Below, one piece after another: positions 1-13,116 of a stretch of DNA of 64,000 nucleotides. Position 1 is the stretch's first letter. Each line of letters begins with the position of its first letter. This DNA is from Defluviitalea raffinosedens (GTDB lineage: Bacteria; Bacillota; Clostridia; Lachnospirales; Defluviitaleaceae), in assembly GCF_016908775.1 (NCBI RefSeq), contig NZ_JAFBEP010000002.1:208272-272271 (forward strand), written 5' to 3'. The position numbers were made by a program, and so were the translations under genes. A model generated the notes under the pieces. That model did no database searches. It was not told the DNA's origin and was given only the letters and a program-made list of their open reading frames with translations.

Positions 1-730
1 TGATCATTGTTTTTTCTATAGTTTTTCGGATTCTTTCCAGAACCTTATAGGCTTTTTCATTGCTGGTGTTGGGCAAGCATATTAAAAATTCTTCTCCTCC
101 ATACCTTGCTGCCCAATCCGATTCATTTCTGATAGAATTTAATAATATGTCACCAATTGCTTTTATGGCAATATCTCCTACATTATGACCGTACGTATCA
201 TTAATCGTCTTAAAATGATCAATATCAATCATGGCAATAGATAATGGATGTTTTTTATCACACTTGCTGATTTCCTGAGGTAACATTCTGTCCATATATC
301 TTCTGTTATAAAGATTGGTCAAGGGATCTTTCATGATCAGGGTATTTAAATCTTGCACAATATTTTGCAAGTCATGTTCCCGACTGCGATAGATTGTTTC
401 AATAACCAATCCCTCACTAATATCTTTAATCAGCTCTAAGACCAGTTTCCCGTTCTCTTCTATTGGAACAGAGAAAACCAATAACATTTTATCTCCAACG
501 TGTTGTATTTTCATAAAAGATTTCTGGCTTTTTAATGCTTCAAGACCAATACATTTTGTACACGCTTTATGTTCCATTTCACAAGTATAACAAAAAGCAG
601 AATCTTCTATGATTTCCCCGTCCTTGAAAAGAATTTTATTTGTAAAAGGTTCTACAATTCTGACACTGTCAAAGAGCTTCTTATATGCTTTAATCTGCTG
701 TAATAAGTTATCATCAATTATACCATTCAT
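1..730 (-). CDS. Diguanylate cyclase (GGDEF), truncated by the window edge
   Basis: The gene starts at an ATG at 728-730 behind an AGGAAGGG ribosome binding site and runs off the left edge with its frame open, so only the first ~243 residues are visible. The C-terminal half is a GGDEF domain: the segment DPLTNLYNRRYM is followed by DIDHFKTINDTYGH and the active-site signature RYGGEEF. GGDEF enzymes condense two GTP into cyclic di-GMP. The N-terminal ~110 residues contain several cysteines (CYTCEMEHKACTKC) and may be a sensory region, possibly metal- or redox-binding (inference). No membrane segment is visible, so it is probably cytosolic. It is separated from purH by purH's terminator and is not part of that operon. 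Confidence 0.9.
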   Translation of the reverse strand, partial: MNGIIDDNLLQQIKAYKKLFDSVRIVEPFTNKILFKDGEIIEDSAFCYTCEMEHKACTKCIGLEALKSQKSFMKIQHVGDKMLLVFSVPIEENGKLVLELIKDISEGLVIETIYRSREHDLQNIVQDLNTLIMKDPLTNLYNRRYMDRMLPQEISKCDKKHPLSIAMIDIDHFKTINDTYGHNVGDIAIKAIGDILLNSIRNESDWAARYGGEEFLICLPNTSNEKAYKVLERIRKTIEKTMI

Positions 731-874
731 TCGTACCCTTCCTCTTGCAATCCATTATCTGTTAGCACTAATTTGTTATTAATAAGTATTGTACATTTAT
801 AGTAATTTATTTCAGTATAAAATACAACATTATTATTATAAACTAAACGCATCATTTTAATTTAAATTAAAAAC

Positions 875-912
875 ACCCTATAGAAGACCCTTTGTAAGGT
901 CTTCATATAGGG
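875..912 (-). terminator. Rho-independent terminator of the pflB-purH operon
   Basis: A 15-bp near-perfect hairpin (ACCCTATAGAAGACC pairing with GGTCTTCATATAGGGT) is followed on the minus strand by a run of five T. It lies ~70 bp after the purH stop codon. Confidence 0.85.
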
Positions 913-983
913 TATATTTTGCATTATCTTTTCTTAATATACTTTTTCATATCAATTAGAACGATGATCACATTACCCTTTTA

Positions 984-2540
984 TTAATGTCTAAAATGTC
1001 TCATACCTGTAAATATCATAGCTATTCCATATTGATCACAGGCATCAATGGATTCCTGATCTCGTACAGAGCCCCCTGGCTGAATAATCGCAGTAATTCC
1101 TGCTTTCGCCGCTGCCTCTACACAATCTGAGAACGGGAAGAATGCATCAGAGGCAAGAGCCGCTCCTTTTAATGCCTCTTCCCCTATTTGCTCGATACAA
1201 TGTTCAATAGCTTGTTTACAAGCCCAAATTCTATTCACTTGTCCCGGTCCTATACCTAAAGATTGCTTATCCTTAGCAATAGCTATTCCGTTAGATTTTG
1301 CATATTTAACAACTTTCCATGCGAATAATAAATCTTCCATTTCTTTTTCGGTAGGCTGTCTTTTGGTTACTACTTTGAGTTCTTCTTCAGGCAGCAATAC
1401 ATTGTCTACCTCCTGAACCAGTAATCCCCCTGCTACCTTTTTCAAATCATAAGAGCCTTTCGGCTGCTTAACAGAAATGTGATCCAGCTGCAATATACGA
1501 AGGTTTTTCTTTTGCTTTAGAATTTCTAAAGCTTTTTCGGTATAAGAAGGTGCCACAATGATTTCAATAAAGATCTTATTCATTTCCTCTGCGGTTCTTT
1601 CGTCTATTTCACGATTGGCTACAACGATTCCTCCGAAAATCGACACTGGGTCAGCTTTATAAGCCGTCATATATGCATCATAAATATTGTCAGCGCTTCC
1701 TACACCGCAGGGGTTTGCATGTTTGCAGGCCACCACGGTGGGTTCATCGAATTCTTTAAGAAGTTCCAGAGCCCCATTGGTATCATTAATATTATTGAAG
1801 GAAAGTTCTTTTCCATGAAGCTGAATGGCAGAACTAAGACATCCTGTGTTCTTACCGATTTCTTTATAAAATGCAGCTTTTTGATGAGGATTTTCTCCAT
1901 ACCTCATATCCTGAACTTTTTCAAAGGTTAAGCTTAGAGTTTCCGGGAAGTCCTCAGCCCCTCTTTGCTTTCTGAGATAATTTGCAATAAGGGTATCATA
2001 ACTTGCCGTATGCTCAAACACTTTAGACGCTAAATAAAATTTAGTTTCTTTAGATACTTCACCCTTTGCTTTTAATTCTTCTATAACCTTATCATAGTCT
2101 TTGGGATCCACGATCACTGCTACATCCTGATAGTTTTTAGCTGCTGCACGAATCATTGTAGGCCCGCCGATATCAATATTCTCAATGGCTTCTTCCAATT
2201 CTACATTGTCTTTTAAAATAGTTTGTTTAAAAGGATATAAATTCACTACTACCAAATCAATGGTGTCCACATTCAGTTCTTTTAATTGCTTCATGTGTTC
2301 TGGATTACTTCTGATCGCCAGAAGTCCCGCATGAATGTTAGGATGGAGGGTTTTTACTCTTCCGTCCAGGCATTCTGGAAAGCCCGTAATTTCAGAAATT
2401 CCAATGACTTTGATGCCTGCATCCATAATCGCTTTAGCAGTTCCTCCTGTGGAAATAATTTCAAAGCCTAATTCACTGATTTGCTTTGCAAATTCCACTA
2501 CCCCAGTTTTGTCAGAAACACTAATTAATGCTCTTTTCAT
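984..2540 (-). CDS. purH: Bifunctional AICAR formyltransferase / IMP cyclohydrolase
   Basis: The 518-residue protein matches full-length PurH (bacterial homologues are ~510-530 residues). The N-terminal ~145 residues are the IMP cyclohydrolase domain (starts [29 protein letters not shown] phosphate loop). The rest is the AICAR transformylase domain ([25 protein letters not shown], and the C-terminal SDAFFPFSD and [12 protein letters not shown]). It catalyses the last two steps of de novo IMP synthesis: AICAR (ZMP) is formylated with 10-formyl-THF, then cyclised. It starts 20 bp after pflB, behind GGGAGGAG, so the two are cotranscribed. A ZTP riboswitch heads this unit; ZMP/ZTP is the substrate pool of PurH, so the regulation is logical. 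Confidence 0.98.
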   Translation of the reverse strand: MKRALISVSDKTGVVEFAKQISELGFEIISTGGTAKAIMDAGIKVIGISEITGFPECLDGRVKTLHPNIHAGLLAIRSNPEHMKQLKELNVDTIDLVVVNLYPFKQTILKDNVELEEAIENIDIGGPTMIRAAAKNYQDVAVIVDPKDYDKVIEELKAKGEVSKETKFYLASKVFEHTASYDTLIANYLRKQRGAEDFPETLSLTFEKVQDMRYGENPHQKAAFYKEIGKNTGCLSSAIQLHGKELSFNNINDTNGALELLKEFDEPTVVACKHANPCGVGSADNIYDAYMTAYKADPVSIFGGIVVANREIDERTAEEMNKIFIEIIVAPSYTEKALEILKQKKNLRILQLDHISVKQPKGSYDLKKVAGGLLVQEVDNVLLPEEELKVVTKRQPTEKEMEDLLFAWKVVKYAKSNGIAIAKDKQSLGIGPGQVNRIWACKQAIEHCIEQIGEEALKGAALASDAFFPFSDCVEAAAKAGITAIIQPGGSVRDQESIDACDQYGIAMIFTGMRHFRH

Positions 2541-2560
2541 ATTGAATCTCCTCCCATTTT

Positions 2561-4792
2561 TTATAATTTGCCATGAAATGTTCGGCTAATAACTTCTTCT
2601 TGTTGTTCTTTGCTTAGTTTATGGAAATTCACTGCATAGCCAGATACGCGAATGGTCAAGTTAGGGTATTTTTCCGGATGTTCCATAGCTTCTAGAAGTT
2701 TCTCTCTGTTTAAAACATTTACATTTAAATGATGAGACCCTTTTGCAAAATATCCATCCAATATAGCTGTCAGATTGTCAATTCTGGCTTCTTCTGTTTT
2801 CCCTAAAGTATTGGGCTCAACACTAAAAGTACAGGATATTCCGTCCCTGCAGCAATCATAAGGAATCTTAGCCACCGAATTAAGAGAAGCCAAAGCCCCT
2901 TTTGTGTCCCTGTTATGCATGGGATTTGCCCCCGGCGCAAAGGGTTCTCCTTTCTTTCGTCCGTCAGGCGTATTTCCAGTTTTTTTGCCATAAACCACAT
3001 TAGAAGTAATGGTCAAGATAGATAATGTATGTTTTGCATTCCTATATGCCGGAATTTTCTTTAGATCATCATAAAAATCTTTTACCAGTTCTTTTGCAAT
3101 ACTGTCTACTCTCTCATCATCATTACCATACTTTGGGAAATCTCCCTCTATTTCAAAATCAATAATCAAGCCGTTTTCATCTCGAATCGGACTAACTTTT
3201 GCATATTTTATTGCACTAAGAGAATCCGCAACAACTGAAAGACCAGCAACCCCAAAAGCCATAAATCTTTCAACTTCTGTATCATGCAGCGCCATTTGCA
3301 ATTTTTCATAAGCATATTTATCATGCATATAGTGAATCACATTCATGGTATTAACGTACAGTTCACAAAGCCATTTACGATAAAAGGAAAACCGGTCCAT
3401 CACTTCTTCGTAGCTAAGAATGTCTCTTGAAATCGGTTTTCTGCTGGGACCTATCTGCTCTTTAGTAATCTCATCCACACCACCATTTAAGCTCATTAAA
3501 AGTACTTTGGGCAGATTACATCTTGCACCAAAAAACTGCATTTGCTTTCCTATTCTCATAGCCGATACACAGCAGGCAATAGCATAATCGTCTCCATAGA
3601 TTTCCCGCATGATATCATCATTTTCATATTGGATCGAGTCTGTTTCAATAGAAACTCTGCTGCAATAACGTTTAAATGGTTTTGGCAAATTTTTAGACCA
3701 CAGCACGGTTAAATTCGGCTCCGGCGCTGGACCTAAATTATAAAGGGTATGTAAAAATCTATAGGAGGTTTTCGTCACTAAAGTTCTTCCGTCTTCTCCC
3801 ATGCCTCCTATGGATTCCGTAATCCAAAGGGGATCTCCTGCAAACAACTCGTTGTATTCAGGTGTTCTAAGTTCTCTTGCCATTCTAAGTTTCAGGACAA
3901 AATCATCTACGATTTCTTGAATTTCTGCTTCTGTAAAAAGATTTTCTCTTAAATCCCGTTCAAAGTAAATATCTAAAAATGTACTCACTCGCCCTAAAGA
4001 CATGGCTGCTCCGTTTTGTTCTTTTATAGCTCCTAAATATGCAAAGTATAGCCATTGAACTGCTTCTTTGGAATTGGATGCAGGTTTTGAAATATCGTAT
4101 CCATACATTTGAGCCATCTGTTTTAACTTTTCCAAAAAATCGATTTGTCGATAAAGTTCCTCAGAAAGTCTGATATTTTCATCGTCCATCAAACGCTTGC
4201 CAAGCTTTGCTTTATCTTTTTTCTTTTCCTCTATCAGAAAATCTACACCATATAATGGAACCCTTCTATAGTCTCCAATAATTCTTCCCCTGCCGTAAGC
4301 ATCAGGAAGGCCAGTAATTACACCACTTTTTCTGGCCTTTCGCATTTCGTCAGTATACACTCTGAATACGCCGTCATTATGGGTCGTTCTGTATTCGAAA
4401 TGTTCTTCAACCTTCTGGTCCAATTTATATCCGTAAGCTTCACATGCCTGCCTTGTCATCCGAATACCGCCAAAAGGATTAACACCTCTTTTTAAAGGCG
4501 CATCTGTTTGAAACCCTACTATGATCTCATTTTCCTTGTCAAGATATCCTGGCGGATATGTCAGCAGAGAAGATACCCTGGTGGTATCTATATCCAGCAC
4601 CCCTCCCCTTTCCGACTCCAAACGGCATAAATCAGTGTATTTTTTTAATAGAACTTTGGTTCTTTCCGTTGGACCTTCCAGGAATTCTTCATTGCCTTCA
4701 TAAGGACTGTAGTTTTTCTGAATAAAATCTCTGACATTTATTTCTTCCTGCCAAACTCCTTCGCTAAAGCCTTTCCATGGATTTCTTTGCAT
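2561..4792 (-). CDS. pflB: Formate acetyltransferase (pyruvate formate-lyase)
   Basis: This 743-residue glycyl radical enzyme converts pyruvate plus CoA to acetyl-CoA plus formate without oxygen. The adjacent catalytic cysteines lie at about residues 407-408 ([11 protein letters not shown]) and the radical glycine at about 718 in RVSGYAVNF; both are intact. The length agrees with PFL (~740-760). It starts behind AGGAGG and is followed by purH. A ZTP riboswitch lies directly upstream, the arrangement for which the RNA class was first named the pfl motif. Formate from PFL can feed 10-formyl-THF synthesis, which PurH consumes, so the operon couples one-carbon supply to demand (inference from pathway knowledge). 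No activating enzyme (pflA) is adjacent; it must be elsewhere. Confidence 0.97.
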   Translation of the reverse strand: MQRNPWKGFSEGVWQEEINVRDFIQKNYSPYEGNEEFLEGPTERTKVLLKKYTDLCRLESERGGVLDIDTTRVSSLLTYPPGYLDKENEIIVGFQTDAPLKRGVNPFGGIRMTRQACEAYGYKLDQKVEEHFEYRTTHNDGVFRVYTDEMRKARKSGVITGLPDAYGRGRIIGDYRRVPLYGVDFLIEEKKKDKAKLGKRLMDDENIRLSEELYRQIDFLEKLKQMAQMYGYDISKPASNSKEAVQWLYFAYLGAIKEQNGAAMSLGRVSTFLDIYFERDLRENLFTEAEIQEIVDDFVLKLRMARELRTPEYNELFAGDPLWITESIGGMGEDGRTLVTKTSYRFLHTLYNLGPAPEPNLTVLWSKNLPKPFKRYCSRVSIETDSIQYENDDIMREIYGDDYAIACCVSAMRIGKQMQFFGARCNLPKVLLMSLNGGVDEITKEQIGPSRKPISRDILSYEEVMDRFSFYRKWLCELYVNTMNVIHYMHDKYAYEKLQMALHDTEVERFMAFGVAGLSVVADSLSAIKYAKVSPIRDENGLIIDFEIEGDFPKYGNDDERVDSIAKELVKDFYDDLKKIPAYRNAKHTLSILTITSNVVYGKKTGNTPDGRKKGEPFAPGANPMHNRDTKGALASLNSVAKIPYDCCRDGISCTFSVEPNTLGKTEEARIDNLTAILDGYFAKGSHHLNVNVLNREKLLEAMEHPEKYPNLTIRVSGYAVNFHKLSKEQQEEVISRTFHGKL

Positions 4793-4823
4793 GTTTTCGC
4801 CTCCTATTTTCTTAAATAGAAAA

Positions 4824-4932
4824 GACCGCCTGGATAAACAGATTCAAACGGTCTGTTTGCCCAGGCGGTCGGCGTTTTTTACTTTGTATTCCCTGTGGGT
4901 ACTCCCACTTAATCCGCCAGTCATACAAAGTA
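4824..4932 (-). promoter_or_regulatory. ZTP (pfl-motif) riboswitch with overlapping terminator
   Basis: Read on the minus strand, P1 is formed by ACTTTGTA (4881-4888 strand) and its complement at 4924-4931. It encloses TGACTGGCG and a GTGGGAGTACCCAC hairpin followed by AGGGAA, all typical of the first ZTP aptamer half. The second half is GCCGACCGCCTGGGC at 4859-4873, the hallmark of the class. The same GACCGCCTGG strand pairs with 4824-4833 to make a terminator followed by TTTTCTATTT, so ligand binding should block termination and switch pflB-purH on. ZTP/ZMP rise when 10-formyl-THF is scarce (known for the class). Ligand specificity is inferred from sequence. Confidence 0.94.
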
Positions 4933-4950
4933 ATGAAGTAATGTATAAAA

Positions 4951-6327
4951 TTAACCCACTTTTTCTATAATAAATTTCAGTACAAAGATAATTGCTAAAA
5001 CATACATTACAGGATGAACTTTCTTTGCTTTTCCTGTTATTGCATTAATCACTACATAGGATACTGTTCCGAATACAATTCCTTCTGCGATACTGTATGC
5101 TAAAGGCATTGCTATTAATGCCAGGAAAGCAGGAATTCCTTCACTTGCTTCTGTAAAATCTATTTTACCTACAGATTGCATCATCATAAATCCTACGATG
5201 ATGAGGGCAGGTGCTGTTGCAAAGCTTGGTACCGCTAAGAAAATTGGAGAGAAGAATAATGCAATAACAAAGAAGATTGCAGTAACAAAAGCTGTTAATC
5301 CTGTCCTTCCTCCTTCTGCTACCCCTGAAGCACTTTCTACATAAGTAGTGGTGGTAGAGGTACCAAATAATGCTCCGGCAGTTGTACCAATTGCATCAGC
5401 TAATAATGCCTGTTTTACATTTGGAAGTTTGCCTTCTTTATCTAACATTCCAGCCTGGCTGGATACACCGATTAAAGTTCCTAGAGTATCAAATAAATCA
5501 ACAAACAAGAATGCGAATACAACCACAAAGAAACTTAATGAAAATACTTGACTTAAATCCAGTTTAAATGCTATTGGAGCTATGCTTGGAGGTGCCGAGA
5601 ACAATGTCGATGGAATTAAGCTATAAAGTCCTGCTTCTGGATTTGGAACATACCATCCAACTAATTCTGCTATAATTCCTAATACATAAGTTATTAAAAT
5701 TCCAATAAGTATAGAGCCTTTTACTCTTTTAACAACCAAAATTCCAGTAATCAAAGTTCCCAATATTGCCAAGAAAGTAACAACATTTGTTACATCTCCT
5801 AAAGTTACAAGAGTTGCCGCATCTCCTGAAACGATACCTGCATTCTGGAAGCCGATGAAAGTAATAAATAAACCGATTCCTGCACCAACTGCATGCTTTA
5901 ATGTTTGTGGAAATGCATTAAAAATTGCTTCACGAACATTTAAGAACGTTAAAATAATAAATATAACTCCTTCTACAAATACTGCTCCTAGAGCAATTTG
6001 CCAACTGTAGCCCATTGTTAAACAAACAGTATAAACGAAATATGCGTTAAGTCCCATACCAGGTGCCAATGCAAATGGGTAATTTGCTAAAAATGCCATG
6101 GCTAATGTTCCAACAACCGCTGCCAAAACAGTCGCTGTAAATACTGCACCCTGATCCATTCCTGCAGCTGCTAACATTCCAGGATTTACGGCTAAAATAT
6201 AAGCCATCGTCATAAATGTTGTAAACCCTGCAATGACTTCTGTTTTTGCATTAGTATTGTTCTCACTTAGTCTGAATACTTTTTCTAAGAAGCTATTGTT
6301 TTGAAGCTGGCTCTTTGCTTGCGTCAC
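4951..6327 (-). CDS. Guanine/hypoxanthine permease, AzgA-like NCS2 family
   Basis: The 458-residue hydrophobic protein belongs to the AzgA/PbuG branch of nucleobase transporters. It opens with a short polar N-terminus, then FTTFMTMAYILAVNP. Other family segments are ALAPGMGLNAYF and the conserved acidic FVDLFDTLGTLIG and STTTTYVESASG motifs that line the substrate site. About 12-14 membrane helices are expected. The guanine riboswitch upstream agrees with uptake of guanine or hypoxanthine. pbuG or pbuO would be reasonable names but I cannot separate them by sight. Its stop codon lies only 19 bp before the ZTP aptamer, so pflB-purH may partly be read from the same promoter. Confidence 0.93.
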   Translation of the reverse strand: MTQAKSQLQNNSFLEKVFRLSENNTNAKTEVIAGFTTFMTMAYILAVNPGMLAAAGMDQGAVFTATVLAAVVGTLAMAFLANYPFALAPGMGLNAYFVYTVCLTMGYSWQIALGAVFVEGVIFIILTFLNVREAIFNAFPQTLKHAVGAGIGLFITFIGFQNAGIVSGDAATLVTLGDVTNVVTFLAILGTLITGILVVKRVKGSILIGILITYVLGIIAELVGWYVPNPEAGLYSLIPSTLFSAPPSIAPIAFKLDLSQVFSLSFFVVVFAFLFVDLFDTLGTLIGVSSQAGMLDKEGKLPNVKQALLADAIGTTAGALFGTSTTTTYVESASGVAEGGRTGLTAFVTAIFFVIALFFSPIFLAVPSFATAPALIIVGFMMMQSVGKIDFTEASEGIPAFLALIAMPLAYSIAEGIVFGTVSYVVINAITGKAKKVHPVMYVLAIIFVLKFIIEKVG

Positions 6328-6383
6328 TTTAATATCCCCCTTAAGTAATTTTGATTAAAAAAATCAATAGCTTTTCCTTAAAA

Positions 6384-6419
6384 CAAAAAAGTTCGTTTCC
6401 ATACCAATGGGAAACGAAC
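6384..6419 (-). terminator. Expression-platform terminator of the guanine riboswitch
   Basis: GTTCGTTTCC and its complement GAAACGAAC (6391-6400 and 6411-6419) form a hairpin followed on the minus strand by six to seven T. The GAAACGAA sequence recurs at the 3' edge of aptamer P1 (near 6450-6457), giving the usual alternative pairing for an OFF switch. Confidence 0.85.
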
Positions 6420-6456
6420 ATAATAATCCTGCAGAATTATTACTAAAACATTCGTT

Positions 6457-6529
6457 TCACCCATAGCCAGACAATTTACGGTTGTCGGTAGAGACATCTA
6501 GACCATATTTCTAGATTTATATAAGTGAA
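6457..6529 (-). promoter_or_regulatory. Guanine-class purine riboswitch aptamer
   Basis: On the minus strand P1 pairs TTCACTT with GGGTGAA. P2 is ATCTAGA/TCTAGAT and P3 is GACAA/TTGTC. The conserved joining and loop sequences TATAAAT, ATATGG, CTCTACCG, CCGTAAA and GGCTATGG are all present. The specificity base before UAUGG is C, which pairs with guanine; adenine riboswitches have U there. It lies ~130 bp upstream of the permease start and should repress it when guanine or hypoxanthine is abundant. Confidence 0.96.
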
Positions 6530-6557
6530 CGCATTTATTATTGATGTTTACAGAAGT

Positions 6558-6587
6558 ATTCTAGCAAACTATAATACTTCTTGTCAA
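6558..6587 (-). promoter_or_regulatory. Sigma-A promoter for the guanine riboswitch-permease unit
   Basis: Minus strand TTGACA (6582-6587), an 18-bp spacer and TAGAAT (6558-6563). The spacer and -10 lie in an inverted repeat with arms AGAAGTATT and AATACTTCT, a possible operator. Two inverted CGAAC half-sites (6596-6600 and 6625-6629) lie just upstream and vaguely resemble PurR boxes, but their spacing is not the usual one. Confidence 0.75.
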
Positions 6588-6630
6588 CAGTTTTTCGAAC
6601 TTTTTATTTGATTTTATGTATAATGTTCGA

Positions 6631-7305
6631 TTAATAAGAGCTATTGCTCTTTTCTCCTTTTATAATAGCTACAGAAGCACTGGCTCCAATGCGATTCGCT
6701 CCTGCTTTTACAAGGGCTTCAGCGTCCTGGCGGGTTCGTACCCCTCCGGATGCTTTTACCCCCATAGTCTCTCCTACAGTTCTTCTCATCAATTCAATAT
6801 CGGCTTTGGTAGCGCCTCCTCCAGAAAAACCGGTAGAAGTTTTTACAAAATCTGCTCCCGCTTCTTTTGCAAGCAGACAAGCTTTTTCCTTTTCCTCATC
6901 GGTTAAAAGAGATGTTTCTATAATCACCTTAACCACTGCTCTTTTGTTAACAGTATGTACTACTGCTTTAATTTCGTCTCTAACATAATCATATTTTTTA
7001 TCTTTTAAAGCACCGATATTAATCACCATGTCCACTTCTGTAGCACCATTTTCTATGGCTTCCTGTACTTCAGAAGTTTTGGTTGTAATGGTATTGGCGC
7101 CTAAAGGAAAGCCTATTACGGTTGTAATGCCTACATTACTGTCCTGTAATAAATGTTTTGCCATTGGCACATAACAGGGATTTACACAAACCGTAGCAAA
7201 TCCATATTCTTTTGCTTCTTCGCATAGCTTTCTGATGTCTTCTTCTTTTGCATCCGGCTTTAAAACAGTATGATCGATCATAGCCGCTAGTTGTTTATCT
7301 TCCAT
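6631..7305 (-). CDS. deoC: Deoxyribose-phosphate aldolase
   Basis: This class I aldolase splits 2-deoxyribose-5-phosphate into acetaldehyde and glyceraldehyde-3-phosphate in deoxynucleoside catabolism. The Schiff-base lysine is in DFVKTSTGF at about residue 155. Other family motifs are [27 protein letters not shown] and KASGGVRT. I place the start at the second ATG (7303-7305), 7 nt after AGGAGG; the first ATG (7309-7311) lies only 1 nt after it. That gives 224 residues, normal for the family. It stands alone between the permease promoter and guaA's terminator. Confidence 0.95.
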   Translation of the reverse strand: MEDKQLAAMIDHTVLKPDAKEEDIRKLCEEAKEYGFATVCVNPCYVPMAKHLLQDSNVGITTVIGFPLGANTITTKTSEVQEAIENGATEVDMVINIGALKDKKYDYVRDEIKAVVHTVNKRAVVKVIIETSLLTDEEKEKACLLAKEAGADFVKTSTGFSGGGATKADIELMRRTVGETMGVKASGGVRTRQDAEALVKAGANRIGASASVAIIKGEKSNSSY

Positions 7306-7496
7306 ATTCATTCCTCCTGATAGTTCATTTCTTTGATTGTAACATTATTTAGTATAAATATCAAAATGATTCTTTCTATATGGTTTGAACAATTTTGAAT
7401 ATCTATTCATAATAATTTGCATCTAAATTTCTTACTATGTTTTAGTGCTTTTAAATCCAATCTCTATACTATAACATATCATAACTCATCCAAATG

Positions 7497-7534
7497 AAAA
7501 AGCCCTAAAAACCTTCACGGTTTACAGGGCTTTT
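7497..7534 (-). terminator. Terminator of guaA
   Basis: AGCCCT (7501-7506) pairs with AGGGCT (7526-7531), extended by AAAA/TTTT, and is followed by T-rich sequence on the minus strand. It sits directly after the guaA stop codon. Confidence 0.85.
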
Positions 7535-7538
7535 AGTT

Positions 7539-9074
7539 TTACTCCCACTCAATTGTTGCTGGTGGTTTACTGGTTATATCATAAACGATTCTGTTAACGT
7601 GTTCTACTTCATTCACAATCCTATTAGAAATCTTTGCTAATACATCATGGGGAATTCTTGCCCAATCAGCTGTCATAAAGTCCGTTGTAGATACTCCACG
7701 AAGGGCTATGGTATAGCTGTAAGTTCTTTCATCTCCCATGACTCCAACGGAACGTAAATTGGTAAGTACTGCAAAGTACTGTCCTATTTCTTTATCAAGG
7801 CCTGCGTTGACTATCTCTTCACGGTATATATAGTCAGCTTCTTGAAGAATGGCTATTTTTTCTCTGGTCACTTCTCCTATAATTCTGATGGCTAAGCCGG
7901 GGCCCGGGAAAGGTTGTCTTGATACTAAGAATTCGGGAATGCCAAGGGCTCTTCCTAGACTTCGCACTTCGTCTTTAAAGAGGTCTCTTAAAGGCTCGAT
8001 AATTTCTTTAAAATCTACATAATCAGGGAGTCCGCCAACATTATGATGGCTTTTAATAACCGCTGCATTTTTAGTTCCACTCTCAATTACGTCAGGATAA
8101 ATGGTTCCCTGTACCAGAAAATCTACCGTTCCAATTTTCTTTGCTTCGGCTTCGAATACACGAATGAATTCTTCTCCGATGATTTTTCTTTTGGTTTCAG
8201 GATCTGTAACACCTTTTAGTTTGTCTAAAAATCTGTCCTGGGCATTAACACGAATCAGGTTCATATCAAACTGTTCTCTGAATACTTTCTCAACTTCGTC
8301 CCCTTCGTTCTTCCTAAGAAGGCCGTGATCTACAAAAATACAGGTTAATTGCTTTCCTACCGCTTTATGAATGAGTACTGCCGCAACAGAAGAATCCACT
8401 CCTCCAGATAAAGCACAAAGTACTTTTTTATTACCTATTTTTTCTTTTAATTTCTTGATGGATTCCTCTGCAAAGTCTTTCATAATCCAGTCGCCGCTGC
8501 AGCCACATACATCATACAGGAAATTTTTAAGCATCTGAGTACCTTTTGGCGTATGCATAACTTCTGGGTGGAATTGAACACCATATAGTTTTCTTTTGGT
8601 ATCTGCCATAGCCGCTACAGGACAGGTTCCAGTAGTGGCAATGACTTCAAAGCCTTCCGGCGGCTCGCTAATATAATAGGTGTGGCTCATCCAGCAAACG
8701 GTCTGTTCTTCTACATCTTTAAACAATGGATTGTCTGTACGAACAATTAAATCTGTCTTCCCATATTCTCTTTGGTCTGCCTTAGCTACTTTTCCTCCTA
8801 AAACATGACCCATAAGCTGAGAACCATAGCAAATACCCAATACCGGTATGCCCAGCTCAAAAATTTCTTTTTCTACCATGGGTGCATTTTCTTCATACAC
8901 AACACTTGGTCCGCCGGTGAAAATGATTCCCTTAGGATTTCTCTTTTTAATTTCGTCTATGGATGTATCATAAGAAAGCACTTCACAATATACATTGGCT
9001 TCCCTGACTCTTCTTGCGATCAGTTGATTGTATTGACCCCCGAAGTCCAATACAATAATCAGTTCGTGATTCAT
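7539..9074 (-). CDS. guaA: GMP synthase (glutamine-hydrolysing)
   Basis: The 511-residue enzyme aminates XMP to GMP. The N-terminal class I glutamine amidotransferase domain has the nucleophile Cys in GICYGSQL (~residue 82) and the histidine in QFHPEVMHT. The ATP-pyrophosphatase domain starts with the P-loop SGGVDSS. The C-terminal dimerisation domain ends KPPATIEWE, the invariant GuaA terminus. It starts 9 nt after AGGAGG. guaB lies 122 bp upstream on the same strand, with a weak hairpin between (9159-9188), so the two may be one unit converting IMP to GMP. Confidence 0.98.
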   Translation of the reverse strand: MNHELIIVLDFGGQYNQLIARRVREANVYCEVLSYDTSIDEIKKRNPKGIIFTGGPSVVYEENAPMVEKEIFELGIPVLGICYGSQLMGHVLGGKVAKADQREYGKTDLIVRTDNPLFKDVEEQTVCWMSHTYYISEPPEGFEVIATTGTCPVAAMADTKRKLYGVQFHPEVMHTPKGTQMLKNFLYDVCGCSGDWIMKDFAEESIKKLKEKIGNKKVLCALSGGVDSSVAAVLIHKAVGKQLTCIFVDHGLLRKNEGDEVEKVFREQFDMNLIRVNAQDRFLDKLKGVTDPETKRKIIGEEFIRVFEAEAKKIGTVDFLVQGTIYPDVIESGTKNAAVIKSHHNVGGLPDYVDFKEIIEPLRDLFKDEVRSLGRALGIPEFLVSRQPFPGPGLAIRIIGEVTREKIAILQEADYIYREEIVNAGLDKEIGQYFAVLTNLRSVGVMGDERTYSYTIALRGVSTTDFMTADWARIPHDVLAKISNRIVNEVEHVNRIVYDITSKPPATIEWE

Positions 9075-9158
9075 AGCTTTCCTCCTAAAAATAGTTTATT
9101 GTTTAAAGCTGCAATGGATATCGTCGGATTAAGCATCTTCCATCAGCGATAATTGTGA

Positions 9159-9188
9159 AATCCGGAAAGACTGCTGTCAATCCGGATT
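9159..9188 (-). terminator. Hairpin between guaB and guaA, possible weak terminator
   Basis: AATCCGGA and TCCGGATT form an 8-bp stem with a 14-nt loop just after guaB. There is no real T tract afterwards (GGATTTCAC), so it may attenuate or protect the mRNA rather than end it. Confidence 0.45.
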
Positions 9189-9196
9189 ACCATAAA

Positions 9197-10654
<1,458 letters not shown>

Positions 10655-10801
10655 TCAACCTCTCCTTAATTTTTTCGCTAAAGTGTATCAAAAGATTGTA
10701 ACCTTGTCAACTATTTTATATGTTTCCTTTTTTATTTGCAAGTATGTCTTTTCTTCAAATTTTATGTAGAATTTTGTATCAAGCAATAAATCCATTCTAC
10801 T

Positions 10802-10831
10802 AAAAAAGGCGGGTCATACCGCCTCACTTTT
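10802..10831 (-). terminator. Terminator of the small membrane protein gene
   Basis: GGCGG/CCGCC stem with a short loop, flanked by A and T runs on both sides, so it may work in both directions. The stem overlaps the stop codon of the gene ending at 10824. Confidence 0.85.
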
Positions 10832-11330
10832 TTATATGCAATTTCCTAGGAATTAAATGAAAAATTCCTTTTAAAATTTCTTCGTTAGGTTCAAAAATCA
10901 TTTTTACCTTTTGGTTATTATGCATGAATACTGCAGCATATGTATTGGATTTGATCTCTCCGCTGCTAAAATCCAAAGTTTTTTCAAAACCACTTAATTC
11001 ATGGGAATGGTCTTTATCTTCCACATGAGCCATTGCTTCAAAATCTTTAACAGAAACAGAAATCAGTCTTTTACGCTTGCTTTTATTGATGATCTTATCA
11101 ATATCCAAATCACCGTTTGTAAAACTATACTCATATTCAATGTTTTGTCTTTGTACAAGCCAATATGCTCCATAGGCTACAATAATCACGACCAGTACAA
11201 AAGCCTGAGGAATAAAAAGGAATGATGCAGCAACCAGTAAAATTGCAGCAAGAATAACCAATGCCGTAATCATACCATCTTTTGCAGTACGTTTCTTGGA
11301 CACAAGCTGTTCTTTAAATATATCTCCCAC
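10824..11330 (-). CDS. Small membrane protein of unknown function (possibly DUF6106)
   Basis: 168 residues. A charged N-terminus (IFKEQLVSKKRTAKDG) precedes two closely spaced membrane helices at about residues 20-60 (ITALVILAAILLVAASFLF and AFVLVVIIVAYGAYWLV). The remaining ~110 residues are soluble, probably cytosolic, with EYEYSFTNGDLDIDKI and a C-terminal IFEPNEEILKGI. The two-helix plus beta-rich tail layout recalls bacterial PH-like or DUF6106 proteins common in Lachnospiraceae; the family name is from memory and uncertain. It has its own terminator and lies between guaB and groEL without evident operon partners. Confidence 0.75.
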   Translation of the reverse strand: MGDIFKEQLVSKKRTAKDGMITALVILAAILLVAASFLFIPQAFVLVVIIVAYGAYWLVQRQNIEYEYSFTNGDLDIDKIINKSKRKRLISVSVKDFEAMAHVEDKDHSHELSGFEKTLDFSSGEIKSNTYAAVFMHNNQKVKMIFEPNEEILKGIFHLIPRKLHIKK

Positions 11331-11411
11331 ATCTTCACCCCTTTATCATCTCTTAATCACAAATTAGATTGCTTAATAATGTATATGGTAACATATAAAA
11401 TTCTAAATATC

Positions 11412-11446
11412 AAGAAAACAGCTTGCCCAAAGGACAAGCTGTTTTT
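11412..11446 (-). terminator. Terminator of groESL
   Basis: An 11-bp stem (AACAGCTTG.CC / GG.CAAGCTGTT) with a short loop ends in TTTT on the minus strand, 15 bp after the groEL stop. A run of T on the plus strand means it could also work in reverse. Confidence 0.9.
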
Positions 11447-11458
11447 AAGTAAAATTTA

Positions 11459-13096
<1,638 letters not shown>

Positions 13097-13116
13097 TTAT
13101 AATTGAATTTGATCTA

